In this document: positions 44,282 through 53,497 of the stretch, piece after piece
How the letters are laid out: each line of letters opens with the position of its first letter
Numbering within the stretch: position 1 is the first letter of the stretch
DNA from: Paenibacillus_G sp049942825
GTDB taxonomy: Bacteria; Bacillota; Bacilli; Paenibacillales; NBRC-103111
Assembly (NCBI RefSeq): GCF_049942825.1
Contig: NZ_CP187970.1
Span: 1,488,001 to 1,552,000, forward strand
Length of the DNA: 64,000 bases
Reading direction: 5' to 3'
Translations under genes and position numbers: made by a program
Notes under the pieces: generated by a model
What the model saw: the letters and a program-made list of their open reading frames with translations, nothing else
Database searches by the model: none
What the model was told of the DNA's origin: nothing

Positions 44282-45859
44282 ATGCTTAAGGTGCTGCTCG
44301 TGGACGACGAAATGTTCGTGCGCATGGGGCTGCGGAGCCTGATCGATTGGGGAGCGCTCGGCTATGAGGTGTGCGGCGAAGCGGAGAACGGAGAGGAGGC
44401 TTTTGCGGAGATCGGTCGGCTGGACCCGGACCTGGTCATCACGGATATCCGGATGCCTGTTCTCGATGGTCTGGGGCTGATCGGCAGGGCGTCGGAGGAG
44501 CTGTCGTCCCCGCCATCCTTTGTGATCATCAGCGGCTATCATGACTTTCATTATGCTCAGAAGGCGCTGCGCTATGGGGTGCAGGACTATCTCCTGAAGC
44601 CTGTCGACGATGAGGAAATGCAGGATACGCTGAGGAAGCTTGCAGGTAAGCTCAGCATGCGCAGGCTGTCCCGCAAGAAGGGGGAGGCGCTGTCGAGCGG
44701 GGCTTCTTCCGCGCTGGAGATGCTGATCCGGGGAAGCGTGAGTCCGGAGGACGCCCCGCAGGTCGCGGCCGTGCTGGGGATGGAGCAGGCCTCCCGTTTT
44801 ACCTATGTCATTATCGGGATTTCGAATCCGGACGGGAAAGCGGAAGAGGGGGGAGCTCTGCCTGCAAAGCTGGTCTCCTCGGTGCGATCCGTACTCGGCG
44901 GGGCTTCCGCCGAGCTGCCGATGGTGGAGCAGCCTCCCGGACAGTATGGTTTTCTCGTTGACGCTTCGCTCCTGGCGGCTGCAGGCAGAACGCTCGAAGA
45001 ATTTCTCCATCTGCTTCAGCGCGAGCTGACCCGGTCGGCGAGGCTGCACGCTGTGCTCTTTGCAGGCAGGACGGTGGATCGTATAACGGATGTGGAGATC
45101 TCCTACCGGGCGGCTTGTGAAGCGCTTTCGTACAAATATGCGGAGGATGGCCGGCCGGTAATCGCCTATGAGAGCGTGCAGGGAACGCCCTTGTCTTATT
45201 TTGATATCGAGCCCCGCCTGTATGCTGAGCTGCTGGAGCATCTGGAAGAGAACCGGCTGGAGGCCTGCCTCCGGACCGTGGATGAGATGGTCCTTCAGTT
45301 CCGGACGAAGCGTCTGGCCCCCAGTGCGGTGGCAGGCAGCGTCACCCGCTGCGTGATCGACATCGTGAATGTGGTCCGCGGAATGGAGGGTGACGAGAAC
45401 ACCCTCTCCACCCTGCAGGGCATGATGGAAGCGCAGGGGCGCCAGGGGGGACTGCAGGAGCTGCGGGACCAGCTTGCCGCTTTTCTTACGGAAGCGTCGG
45501 ATTACATCGGCCGTCTCCGCAAGGAACAGATGAAAGGCGGCATTGAGAAGATCCGGAAGTTTATTGAGTGCCATTACATGGAGAATATCAGCCTGAAGAG
45601 CATCGCGGCCAAATTTTTTATGAACCCGGTGTATCTCGGCCAGCTGTTCCGCAAGACGTATGGGGTCTACTTCAACGATTTCCTTCTGGGCATCCGGGTC
45701 GGAGAAGCGAAGAAGCTGCTGCGCCAGACGGATCTTCGGATGTATGAGGTGGCCGATAAAGTAGGCTTTCAGAACGCCGATTATTTCGTGACCCAGTTCG
45801 AGAAGCTGGAGGGGGTCACGCCGACGGAATACCGCAACAAGCTGATCGGCAAGGCTTGA
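44282..45859 (+). CDS. YesN-like response regulator with AraC DNA-binding domain
   Basis: A 525-residue regulator. The receiver (1-125) has LLVDDE, phosphoacceptor Asp55 in ITDIRMP, and the Lys of YLLKPV. A long middle region is followed by an AraC double helix-turn-helix (about 425-520: IECHYMENISLKSIAAKFF... then VADKVGFQNADYFVTQFEKL). It pairs with the YesM-like kinase immediately downstream and probably activates the sugar ABC genes that follow. AGGAGGG precedes ATG 44282 by 9 bases. Related pairs control oligosaccharide uptake. Confidence 0.92.
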   Translation: MLKVLLVDDEMFVRMGLRSLIDWGALGYEVCGEAENGEEAFAEIGRLDPDLVITDIRMPVLDGLGLIGRASEELSSPPSFVIISGYHDFHYAQKALRYGVQDYLLKPVDDEEMQDTLRKLAGKLSMRRLSRKKGEALSSGASSALEMLIRGSVSPEDAPQVAAVLGMEQASRFTYVIIGISNPDGKAEEGGALPAKLVSSVRSVLGGASAELPMVEQPPGQYGFLVDASLLAAAGRTLEEFLHLLQRELTRSARLHAVLFAGRTVDRITDVEISYRAACEALSYKYAEDGRPVIAYESVQGTPLSYFDIEPRLYAELLEHLEENRLEACLRTVDEMVLQFRTKRLAPSAVAGSVTRCVIDIVNVVRGMEGDENTLSTLQGMMEAQGRQGGLQELRDQLAAFLTEASDYIGRLRKEQMKGGIEKIRKFIECHYMENISLKSIAAKFFMNPVYLGQLFRKTYGVYFNDFLLGIRVGEAKKLLRQTDLRMYEVADKVGFQNADYFVTQFEKLEGVTPTEYRNKLIGKA

Positions 45860-45881
45860 CAGGAAGGAGGCCAGGTTAGGC

Positions 45882-47648
45882 ATGGGCAAGCTGCACCTCA
45901 ACCACATGAGGCTCCGCGACAAGTGGCTGCTGATGTATGTCCTGTCGGTGTTTATCCCGATCGTGCTGACCAATGTGGTGTTCTATCATGTGACCACGAC
46001 GAACATCAAGAACCAGAAGCACCGGGATGCTTCCGTGGCGATCGACAAGACGGGAAGCGAGATTCAGGCCCTCATGGACGAGGCGGCGGGTGTATCGTAT
46101 ATTTTCTTCTCCGATCCGCTGCTGAATGAGACGCTGGACCGGGACTACCGTTCCTCGCTTGATTACATCGAGGTGTACCAGAACACACTGCGGAGCATGT
46201 TCGATAAGTATAATGAGTCCACCTACCAGTCCATTCAGAGGATTGAAGTATACTCGGATAACAAAACGCTGCTCGCCTCGGGGAGCATGGAATATATCAG
46301 CGATACGGTCCGCAGCACGGCATGGTACAAGGAGCTGATGAATGTTCCGGCGCCTAATCCGGTGCTGCTCCGCACAGGTGACACGCTGAGCCTGCTTCAG
46401 CGGCTCGACAATTACAAATATTACAACGGGCACGAGAAGTTCGTGAAGATCACGCTGAATATGGGGACCTTCCAGCAAAGGCTGCGCAATTCGACCTTCG
46501 ACGGCGAGCTCTATCTGTTGAACCGGGAAGGAAGCATCATCTCCACGAACGTGCCGGGCGTGGACTGGAAGAGCGGCAGCGCATCATTCTCCTCTCTGTC
46601 CCTGCGGGAGAAAAACCTCTATTATGAAGTGCCTTATACGACCCGCAGTTACCTGAACGGATGGAGTCTTCACGGGACCATGAACGACAAGGTGGTGCTC
46701 GAGGAGGTGCGCAAATCCTGGAAGTTCCTGATTTATCTGGCCTGCCTCAATTTTGTCATCCCCTCCATTATCATCATAGCCATGTCCCGCTCAATCCACG
46801 TGCGGCTTGTCCGCATCCTGAGGCATATGAAGAAGGTCAAGAACCAGAATTTCGAGGAGATTCCGGACGAGGAGTACCGCGATGAGATCGGCCAGCTGAC
46901 GGCGGAATTCAACCGGATGACCTCCCGGATCCGCAGCCTGATCGACGATGTGTACATAGCGGATATTCAGAAGAAGGATTCCGAGCTCAAGCAGAGGCAG
47001 GCCCAGCTTCATGCGCTTCAGAGCCAGATCAATCCCCACTTCATGTTCAATGTGCTGGAGACCGTACGCATGCGCAGCTTGATGAAGGGGGAAGGGGAGA
47101 CTGCAAGAATCATCCAGCATATGGCCAAAATCTTCCGCAAATCGATCTCGTGGGGCCGGGACTGGGTCAGTGTGAAAGACGAGATGGAGCTCATCGAGCG
47201 GTTCCTGGAGATTCAAAAATACCGCTTTGGCGATAAGCTGGACTATCGGATCACGGTGGACCCGGCAGCAGGCGACCTGTCGATCCCGAAGATGACCCTC
47301 CTGCCGTTCGTAGAGAATGCGAGCATCCACGGCATCGAGACCTCTCCGCGCAAAGGGCTGATCGTGATTGGCATCGCAATCGACAGGGGCAGCGGGGAGC
47401 TTGTGTTTTCCATTCGGGACAACGGCGTAGGAATGCGCGCTTCGAAGCTGAACGAAATCCTGGGCTACCTCCAGGAGGAGGATTCGATGGGCGACCGAGT
47501 CGGCATGAAGAACGCCTATTACCGCCTCCGGATGTGGTTCGGCGGGAACTTTCGCTTTCATATCGAAAGCGAGGAGGATATCGGCACGTTCGTGAGCATC
47601 CGACTGCCGCTCGAGACGGGAGAGGCCGCCTGGACGGAGTCGCGATGA
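45882..47648 (+). CDS. YesM-like sensor histidine kinase
   Basis: A 588-residue membrane kinase: span at about 15-37, an extracellular sensor domain to about 283, second span 284-305, HAMP 306-360, then a His_kinase family core with phosphoacceptor His386 in QINPHFMFN, N-box FVENASIHGI and G-box DNGVGM. The external domain probably detects a sugar, alone or with the binding lipoprotein at 48120. It starts 22 bases after the regulator stop. Its last 19 codons are duplicated 152 bases further on. Confidence 0.92.
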   Translation: MGKLHLNHMRLRDKWLLMYVLSVFIPIVLTNVVFYHVTTTNIKNQKHRDASVAIDKTGSEIQALMDEAAGVSYIFFSDPLLNETLDRDYRSSLDYIEVYQNTLRSMFDKYNESTYQSIQRIEVYSDNKTLLASGSMEYISDTVRSTAWYKELMNVPAPNPVLLRTGDTLSLLQRLDNYKYYNGHEKFVKITLNMGTFQQRLRNSTFDGELYLLNREGSIISTNVPGVDWKSGSASFSSLSLREKNLYYEVPYTTRSYLNGWSLHGTMNDKVVLEEVRKSWKFLIYLACLNFVIPSIIIIAMSRSIHVRLVRILRHMKKVKNQNFEEIPDEEYRDEIGQLTAEFNRMTSRIRSLIDDVYIADIQKKDSELKQRQAQLHALQSQINPHFMFNVLETVRMRSLMKGEGETARIIQHMAKIFRKSISWGRDWVSVKDEMELIERFLEIQKYRFGDKLDYRITVDPAAGDLSIPKMTLLPFVENASIHGIETSPRKGLIVIGIAIDRGSGELVFSIRDNGVGMRASKLNEILGYLQEEDSMGDRVGMKNAYYRLRMWFGGNFRFHIESEEDIGTFVSIRLPLETGEAAWTESR

Positions 47649-47735
47649 TCGGTCGCGTGCTGAATACGGATCGGCGTGGCCTGGAGCGTTAGCCGTAAGG
47701 TGGAACGAGTGACTATGTCTGCTGGTAGCTACCCC

Positions 47736-47804
47736 GCACGTTCGTGAGCATCTGCCTGCCGCCCGAGACGGGAGAGGCCGCCTGGACGGAGTCGCGATGA
47801 TCGG
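47736..47804 (+). repeat. Duplicated 3' end of the sensor kinase gene
   Basis: 69 bases repeat 47584-47652 with few changes, including TFVSI.LP.ETGEAAWTESR and its stop. No upstream coding sequence accompanies it. The rest of 47649-48119 is noncoding: a possible hairpin near 47935-47960 (AAAGGCTTCC...GAGGCCTTTTTT) could be the kinase terminator. Confidence 0.8.
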
Positions 47805-48064
47805 CCGGCGGTAGTTACGTGTGAGTACGGGTTGGCAACTGCCTTTTACGGCAGCGGGGGTCCCCCTTTCCTAAGAATCGGGGTCAGCAAAACCAGCCAA
47901 GACGCGGTGGGATTTGTGTCTAGTATCGGTTAACCTAAAGGCTTCCTGCGTGAGGCCTTTTTTCTGCATGCGCCGTTTTCCCGCTTTTTGCCAATTGTTA
48001 TATGCTTTTCAAAGTGGAAACTAAAGTTTGATGGGTACATGGGGAAAGCGCCCGCGCGTTATAC

Positions 48065-48078
48065 TGAAAGTGCTTACA
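48065..48078 (+). promoter_or_regulatory. cre-like site before the solute-binding lipoprotein
   Basis: TGAAAGTGCTTACA matches the CcpA consensus except for T in the central CG. It lies 42 bases before the start codon and overlaps a -10-like TATACT (48060-48065). Confidence 0.5.
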
Positions 48079-48119
48079 CCGTTAGCGAATTTCGAGGATC
48101 GAAAGGGGTAGTAACGCAG

Positions 48120-49799
48120 ATGATCAATCATAAAAAAATAGCTGCTGTAGGCTTGTCGGTGCTGCTTGCAGCGACAGCCGTGGGATGCAGCAGCGACAAG
48201 CAGCCGGCGGCTGGCGCAGCCCAGGAATCCGTGGGAGCCGCGGATGACAAGTCGCCCGTCACGTTCACGTATTTCTCCTTTTCCAAGGAGAAGGATGTCA
48301 ATTCGAACGAGACGGTTATCGGCAAGGAGCTCGAGAAGCAGACCGGCGTCAACTTCAAGATGGAGTTCGCGGTCGGCGATTCGAAGACGAAGTCAGGGGT
48401 CATGATCGCGAGCGGTGACTATGCCGACGTCATCGTACCGGAAGGCGAGATCGATAAGCTGCTCGATGCAGGAGCATTCATCCCTCTCGATGAGCTCATC
48501 GAGAAGTACGGCCCGAACATCAAGAGGGTATACGGACCTTATATGGACAAATTCCGTCAGGAAGACGGCAAGATCTATCACCTTCCGTTCTCCGCCAACC
48601 AAGGCTATATCGCCGATCCCGGCATTTCTCAGGGCGCTTTCTGGATTCAGCGCTCCGTCCTCAAGGAGTTCGGCTATCCGAAGATCAAGACGCTCGACGA
48701 GTACTTTGACCTCATCAAGAAATACAAGGAGAAGTATCCCCAGGTAGATGGCAAGGACACGATCGGCTTCGCGGCCTTCGCCGGCGTCAAGGACAACTTC
48801 TTCGCGCTGACGAACGCGTCGATGCACCTGGCCGGGTACCCGAACGACGGCGGCGTCATTGTTGACATGAAGACCCACGAGGCGAAGGTCTACTCTGCGG
48901 GCGAATACGAGAAGCGCTGGATTCAGAAGCTGAACGAAGTCAACGCCCAGGGACTCTTCGATCCGGAATCGTTCACGGTTAACAAGGACCAATATCTCGC
49001 CAAGCTGACCTCCGGCCGTGTGCTCGGTTACTTTGGCTACAACTGGCTCGTCGGGGACGCAACCAACAATCTGAAGAAAGCCGGCGTGGACGAGAAGCGC
49101 TATGCTCCGCTGCCGATCGTCTTCGATAAGGAGATCAAGGATCAGTATCTCGATCCGCCGGCTTTCGTTAACAACCGCGGGATCGGCATCTCGGTGAAGG
49201 CAAAGGATCCAGTGCGCATCATCAAGTTCTTCGACAACCTGCTCAAGGAAGAGAACCAGATCCTCGTCCAGTGGGGTATCAAGGACCAGACGTACACCGT
49301 CAATCAGAAGGGCCGCTATGTCTTGACACCGGAGATGCTCAAGAAGCGCAACGATCCGGAGTTCAAGCGTTCCTTCGGCTTCCAATACTTTGAGTACAGC
49401 TGGCCGCGTTACGGCAACAACTCCATACTGAAGGACGGTAACTCCTACGGCGTGGGCAACCAGCCGGAAGTAGCGGAGATGGACTACACCGAAGGGGACC
49501 GGAAGATCCTTCAGGCTTACGGAGCGAAGACTTTCGCGGATATGTTCTCGAAGCCGGATGACCGTCCATGGTACCCTGCATGGAGCATCAACCTCGGCCA
49601 AGGCACGCCGGAGCAGATCTTCGGCCAGAAGTCGCAGGACCTGCAGCTGAAGTATCTGCCGAAGCTCATTATGGGCTCGCCGGACGCATTCGAAGGAACG
49701 TGGAAGGAATACACTACCGAGTTCGGCAAGCTGGACAGCAAGACCTATGAAGCGACGATCACGAAGGTCGTTAAGAACCGGATCGCCGGCAAGTGGTAA
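48120..49799 (+). CDS. Extracellular sugar-binding lipoprotein of an Lpl-type ABC importer
   Basis: A 559-residue lipoprotein. Signal peptide MINHKKIAAVGLSVLLAATA with lipobox AVGC and Cys23. The mature part is a large family-1-like oligosaccharide-binding protein of the LplA/LipO class (EKDVNSNETVIGKELEKQTG, IVPEGEIDKLLDAGAFIPLD). The frame is open from 47988, but ATG 48120 gives the proper signal peptide. It probably binds xylo-oligosaccharides, judging from the GH10 gene downstream. The two permease genes follow on the same strand. Confidence 0.9.
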   Translation: MINHKKIAAVGLSVLLAATAVGCSSDKQPAAGAAQESVGAADDKSPVTFTYFSFSKEKDVNSNETVIGKELEKQTGVNFKMEFAVGDSKTKSGVMIASGDYADVIVPEGEIDKLLDAGAFIPLDELIEKYGPNIKRVYGPYMDKFRQEDGKIYHLPFSANQGYIADPGISQGAFWIQRSVLKEFGYPKIKTLDEYFDLIKKYKEKYPQVDGKDTIGFAAFAGVKDNFFALTNASMHLAGYPNDGGVIVDMKTHEAKVYSAGEYEKRWIQKLNEVNAQGLFDPESFTVNKDQYLAKLTSGRVLGYFGYNWLVGDATNNLKKAGVDEKRYAPLPIVFDKEIKDQYLDPPAFVNNRGIGISVKAKDPVRIIKFFDNLLKEENQILVQWGIKDQTYTVNQKGRYVLTPEMLKKRNDPEFKRSFGFQYFEYSWPRYGNNSILKDGNSYGVGNQPEVAEMDYTEGDRKILQAYGAKTFADMFSKPDDRPWYPAWSINLGQGTPEQIFGQKSQDLQLKYLPKLIMGSPDAFEGTWKEYTTEFGKLDSKTYEATITKVVKNRIAGKW

Positions 49800-49923
49800 T
49801 AGGCAGGGGGCACTGCTCCTGACTTGACCGAGGTGTACGGGTAGAGAGGCGAGTGGAGGACCGGAGAAGCATGCTTCGGTTCTCCTGCCCGCTGTGAACG
49901 GATAAGGAAAGGAGCTGCATCCA

Positions 49924-50895
49924 GTGGAGAAACCTATAGAGAATGTATTTCCGGCCGGAGCCCGGCCAGCGGCAAGCCCTACCGGAATGAAATTGTTCTT
50001 CAAGAAGCTTGCTCAGCAGAAGGTGCTGGTGTTCATGTCGGTCCCGTTCCTGCTGTGGCTGATCGTATTCAAGTATTTACCGCTCTGGGGCTGGGTGACC
50101 GCCTTTCAGAAGTATCGTCCCGCGAGGAGCTTCGCTGACCAGCAGTGGGTAGGCTGGCTGAACTTCGAGATGATTTTCAAAGATGCGGCTTTTTACCAGG
50201 TCCTGCGCAATACCCTCGTTCAGAGCTCGATCAAGCTGATTCTCGGATTTGTTACGGCGATTGCTCTCGCCATCCTGCTCAATGAGCTGCGGAGCCTGCT
50301 GTTCAAGCGTGTCGTTCAGACGATTTCTTATCTGCCCCACTTCGTATCCTGGGTCGTGGCGGCGAGCATTATTTCGACCACTCTTGCGCCGGAAGGCATT
50401 GTGAACGTGCTGTTATTGAAGCTCGGCTGGATCTCCGCCCCGGTGCTGTGGCTGGGCAAAGGAGAATATTTCTGGAGCATCCTGGGCGCCTCTGAAGTAT
50501 GGAAGGACGTAGGCTGGAACACTATCATCTATCTTGCGGCGATTACCACGATTGATCCGTCGCAGTATGAAGCGGCAGAGATCGACGGAGCGAACCGCTT
50601 CCAGCGGATCTGGCATATAACGCTGCCCGGCCTGAAACCGGTGATTGTCATTCTGCTGATCCTTAACATCGGGAATATTCTGGAGTCGGGTTTCGAGCCG
50701 CAGTACCTGCTCGGCAACGGGATGACCGTTGATTACTCCGACAACCTGGACATATATGTGCTCAAGTGGGGCCTGAACCTCGGGAATTATTCCCTGGCTA
50801 CGGCGGCGGGGATGTTTAAGACCGTAGTAAGCTTTATTCTGCTGATCTCGGCGAACTCCATCTCCAAGCGGCTTGGGGGAAGCCGGTTGTACTGA
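49924..50895 (+). CDS. ABC sugar permease, LplB type
   Basis: A 323-residue inner-membrane subunit. Six spans follow a 30-residue cytoplasmic N-terminus; the EAA loop reads YEAAEIDGANRFQRIWHITL, PGLKP, where the ATPase docks. Start GTG 49924 has AAGGAG 9 bases upstream. It pairs with the permease at 50983. No ATPase gene is in the cluster, so a shared MsmX-like ATPase encoded elsewhere is probably used, as for many Gram-positive sugar importers. Confidence 0.92.
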   Translation: MEKPIENVFPAGARPAASPTGMKLFFKKLAQQKVLVFMSVPFLLWLIVFKYLPLWGWVTAFQKYRPARSFADQQWVGWLNFEMIFKDAAFYQVLRNTLVQSSIKLILGFVTAIALAILLNELRSLLFKRVVQTISYLPHFVSWVVAASIISTTLAPEGIVNVLLLKLGWISAPVLWLGKGEYFWSILGASEVWKDVGWNTIIYLAAITTIDPSQYEAAEIDGANRFQRIWHITLPGLKPVIVILLILNIGNILESGFEPQYLLGNGMTVDYSDNLDIYVLKWGLNLGNYSLATAAGMFKTVVSFILLISANSISKRLGGSRLY

Positions 50896-50982
50896 CCACA
50901 GTACCGTCAATCTCACCAGCTTAACGGTAGCCCACAGGCTGTCGCGGCTTTACTTTTACCCACTGCAAGGAGGAACGAACCA

Positions 50983-51900
50983 ATGAGCGAACCATCCGCT
51001 TCCGGAGCAAGATACAACAGCATGCCGGACAAAGTGTTTGATGTGTGCAATATCGTATTCATGGTGTGTCTGATGATAGTCACGCTGTATCCGTTCGTGA
51101 ACATGCTGGCCGTATCGTTCAACGATGCGAACGACTCGATCCGAGGAGGTATTTACCTGTGGCCACGCCTGTGGACCTTGGAGAATTATGACTACATCTT
51201 CAGTGAGGCTTCGATCTACCAGGCCACGTTGATCTCCGTCCTGCGGACCGTGCTGGGCACCGTAATCTCAGTCTTCTGCACGGCCATGCTGGCCTATACG
51301 CTGACCCGTCCCGATTTCGTGCTGCGCAAATTTTTGTCGATGGCCTTTATCTTCACGATGTATTTCAGCGGCGGATTGATCCCAGGCTATCTGCTGATCA
51401 AGGGCCTCGGCCTTACGAATTCATTCTGGGTCTACATTCTTCCCGCAGTGATCGGCGTGTTCAATCTGATTGTGATCCGCTCCTTCATCGAGGGGCTGCC
51501 GGAAGGCCTGCTGGAATCGGCGAGGATAGACGGCGCAGGCGAATTCGCTACGTTCCTTCAGATCGTACTGCCGCTCACGATCCCGGCGCTGGCAACCGTA
51601 TCCCTCTTCGTTGCCGTTGGCCAGTGGAATTCCTGGTTCGACGTCTTCCTCTATAACTCATCCAATGAGAACCTGAGCACCCTGCAGTATGAGTTGCAGA
51701 AGATTCTGCAGACGACGAATACTTCCGCAACATCAGCGGCGGACCAGTTTGCTTCGGCGCAGGGCAACGTCACGTTCGTGACGCCGACCTCCATTCGGGC
51801 AACGATGACCATTATCGCGAGCATCCCGATCATCCTCGTGTATCCGTTCCTGCAGAAGTATTTTGTCAAAGGGCTGACGGTCGGCGGCGTGAAGGGCTAG
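50983..51900 (+). CDS. ABC sugar permease, LplC type
   Basis: A 305-residue second permease subunit with six spans; the EAA loop is LLESARIDGAGEFATFLQIV, LPLTIP. CAAGGAGG lies at a normal distance before ATG 50983. Together with the preceding permease and the lipoprotein it forms a carbohydrate importer lacking a dedicated ATPase. Confidence 0.92.
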   Translation: MSEPSASGARYNSMPDKVFDVCNIVFMVCLMIVTLYPFVNMLAVSFNDANDSIRGGIYLWPRLWTLENYDYIFSEASIYQATLISVLRTVLGTVISVFCTAMLAYTLTRPDFVLRKFLSMAFIFTMYFSGGLIPGYLLIKGLGLTNSFWVYILPAVIGVFNLIVIRSFIEGLPEGLLESARIDGAGEFATFLQIVLPLTIPALATVSLFVAVGQWNSWFDVFLYNSSNENLSTLQYELQKILQTTNTSATSAADQFASAQGNVTFVTPTSIRATMTIIASIPIILVYPFLQKYFVKGLTVGGVKG

Positions 51901-51940
51901 TCGGGAAACAGTTATTACCGAGAGGGGAGCTGGACATGAA

Positions 51941-52957
51941 ATGGAACAGAGACGACAAGATCAGGTCACCGTTATCCCCTCTCTGAAAGAGGTGTACGCG
52001 GACCGGTTTGCGATCGGTGCGGCGGTGAGTCCGCAGACGATCATAACGCAGAGGGAACTGCTGGCGGCACACTATGGCAGCCTCACTGCGGAGAACGAGA
52101 TGAAGCCGGTCTCCGTGCAGCCGGAGGAAGGAAGGTTCACGTTCGAAGATGCGGACCGGATCGCCCGGTTTGCTTCAGAGCATGGGCTGCTGATGCGCGG
52201 GCATACGCTTGTCTGGCACAACCAGACGCCCGATTGGATGTTCGCCGATGCTTTGGGACAGCCTGTCGGCAAGGACCTCGTGCTTCAGCGGATGAGGGAC
52301 CACATTGGTGCCGTGGTAGGACGCTATAAGGACCGGATAAAAGTGTGGGATGTTGTCAACGAAGCCGTATCGGACGAGGGGCCGCAGCTTCTCCGCCCGT
52401 CGAAGTGGCTGGAGTCGGCGGGCGAAGAGTTCATCCGCAGGGCATTCGAATATGCGCATGAGGCGGACCCGCAATCGCTTCTTTTCTACAATGACTATAA
52501 CGAGTGCCATCCCGATAAAAGGGACCGCATCCACCGGCTGTTGAAGTCCCTTAAGGAGCAGGGGACCCCTATTCACGGCATGGGCATGCAGGGCCACTGG
52601 AGTTTGCAGCGGCCGTCCGCGGAAGAAATCCGGGCGGCGATTGAACTGTATGCCTCACTGGATCTGCAGCTGCACATCACGGAGCTCGACGTGTCGGTAT
52701 TCGAGTGGGATGACAAGCGGACGGACCTGCTTGAGCCGACGGCCGAGATGCTGGAAACCCAAGAACGGCGGTACGAAGAGATCTTTAGCCTGCTGCGGGA
52801 ATACAGCGGGGTCATCACCTCCGTGACCTTCTGGGGAGCCGCTGACGATTATACGTGGCTCGATCATTTTCCCGTGAGGAGCCGTAAGAACTGGCCGTTC
52901 CTCTTCGATGAGAAGCATCAGCCGAAGGGCTCCTTTTGGAGAGTCGCACGCTTCTAG
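51941..52957 (+). CDS. Intracellular GH10 endo-1,4-beta-xylanase
   Basis: A 338-residue GH10 enzyme with acid/base Glu141 (DVVNEAV) and nucleophile Glu248 (HITELD); also HTLVWHNQTPDW and the Trp-rich FWGAADDYTW block. There is no signal peptide, linker or binding module, so it should act in the cytoplasm on imported xylo-oligosaccharides, like the IXT6/XynA2 enzymes of Geobacillus and Paenibacillus. The start lies 40 bases after the permease stop, behind GAGAGGGGAG. It is last in the sensor-regulator-importer-hydrolase cluster and defines its likely substrate. Confidence 0.93.
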   Translation: MEQRRQDQVTVIPSLKEVYADRFAIGAAVSPQTIITQRELLAAHYGSLTAENEMKPVSVQPEEGRFTFEDADRIARFASEHGLLMRGHTLVWHNQTPDWMFADALGQPVGKDLVLQRMRDHIGAVVGRYKDRIKVWDVVNEAVSDEGPQLLRPSKWLESAGEEFIRRAFEYAHEADPQSLLFYNDYNECHPDKRDRIHRLLKSLKEQGTPIHGMGMQGHWSLQRPSAEEIRAAIELYASLDLQLHITELDVSVFEWDDKRTDLLEPTAEMLETQERRYEEIFSLLREYSGVITSVTFWGAADDYTWLDHFPVRSRKNWPFLFDEKHQPKGSFWRVARF

Positions 52958-53497
52958 TGGCTATAGGTGCGGCTGCAGGCAGTGACGATTTTGTGAGGCA
53001 AGGCAATTGCAGTACAAGAACAAAGATGCTGGTTGAATCACATTGCTTAGAAAAACACAGGCGGACAACTTGGACAGCCTGCGAATCTGCTTACAAATTA
53101 AGTGACGGCGGCTGCGTCCAAAGCAGTACGTGGACGAAGCTTCCGGTAATTACAGCATGCAGAGCAAAGGCCGGACGATGCGCTCCGGACGTATAGCCTA
53201 AGTGATACTGCCGGCGCAGTATGCGGAAGACTGGAGGGGAGACCCGCCAGTCTTTCTGCATTTCGGGGAGCCGCATGAGCGGTAAGGCCGGATATGGTAA
53301 GAGGGCACAGTGTTCCGGGGGCCACCAGGTACCGGGGATGATGCCGGGCAGCTTGGTAAGGGGGGAGGGGATAATGGATCGAGGTGGATCTATGTAAGGG
53401 ACTATGCTAACCCGACATTGCCGGATCAGCACAGCCCGCCAATGAGGCTGCGTTCGTCTAAGGCCGGTGGATTAGAGATCGGAGCTACACACGGTTC
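52958..53497 (+). other. Convergent intergenic region with a candidate terminator
   Basis: No gene is supported. AAGACTGG (53227-53234) pairs with CCAGTCTT (53247-53254), followed by TCTGCATTTC, a possible terminator for the xylanase operon. The remaining short frames have no ribosome sites. Confidence 0.45.

Noticed and set aside
44195..45973. A 592-codon minus-strand frame opposite the response regulator
   Set aside because: Antisense shadow of a confidently identified regulator gene; no independent signals.
48393..50003. A 536-codon minus-strand frame opposite the sugar-binding lipoprotein
   Set aside because: Antisense shadow; Leu/Val/Arg-rich, spans two unrelated plus-strand genes.
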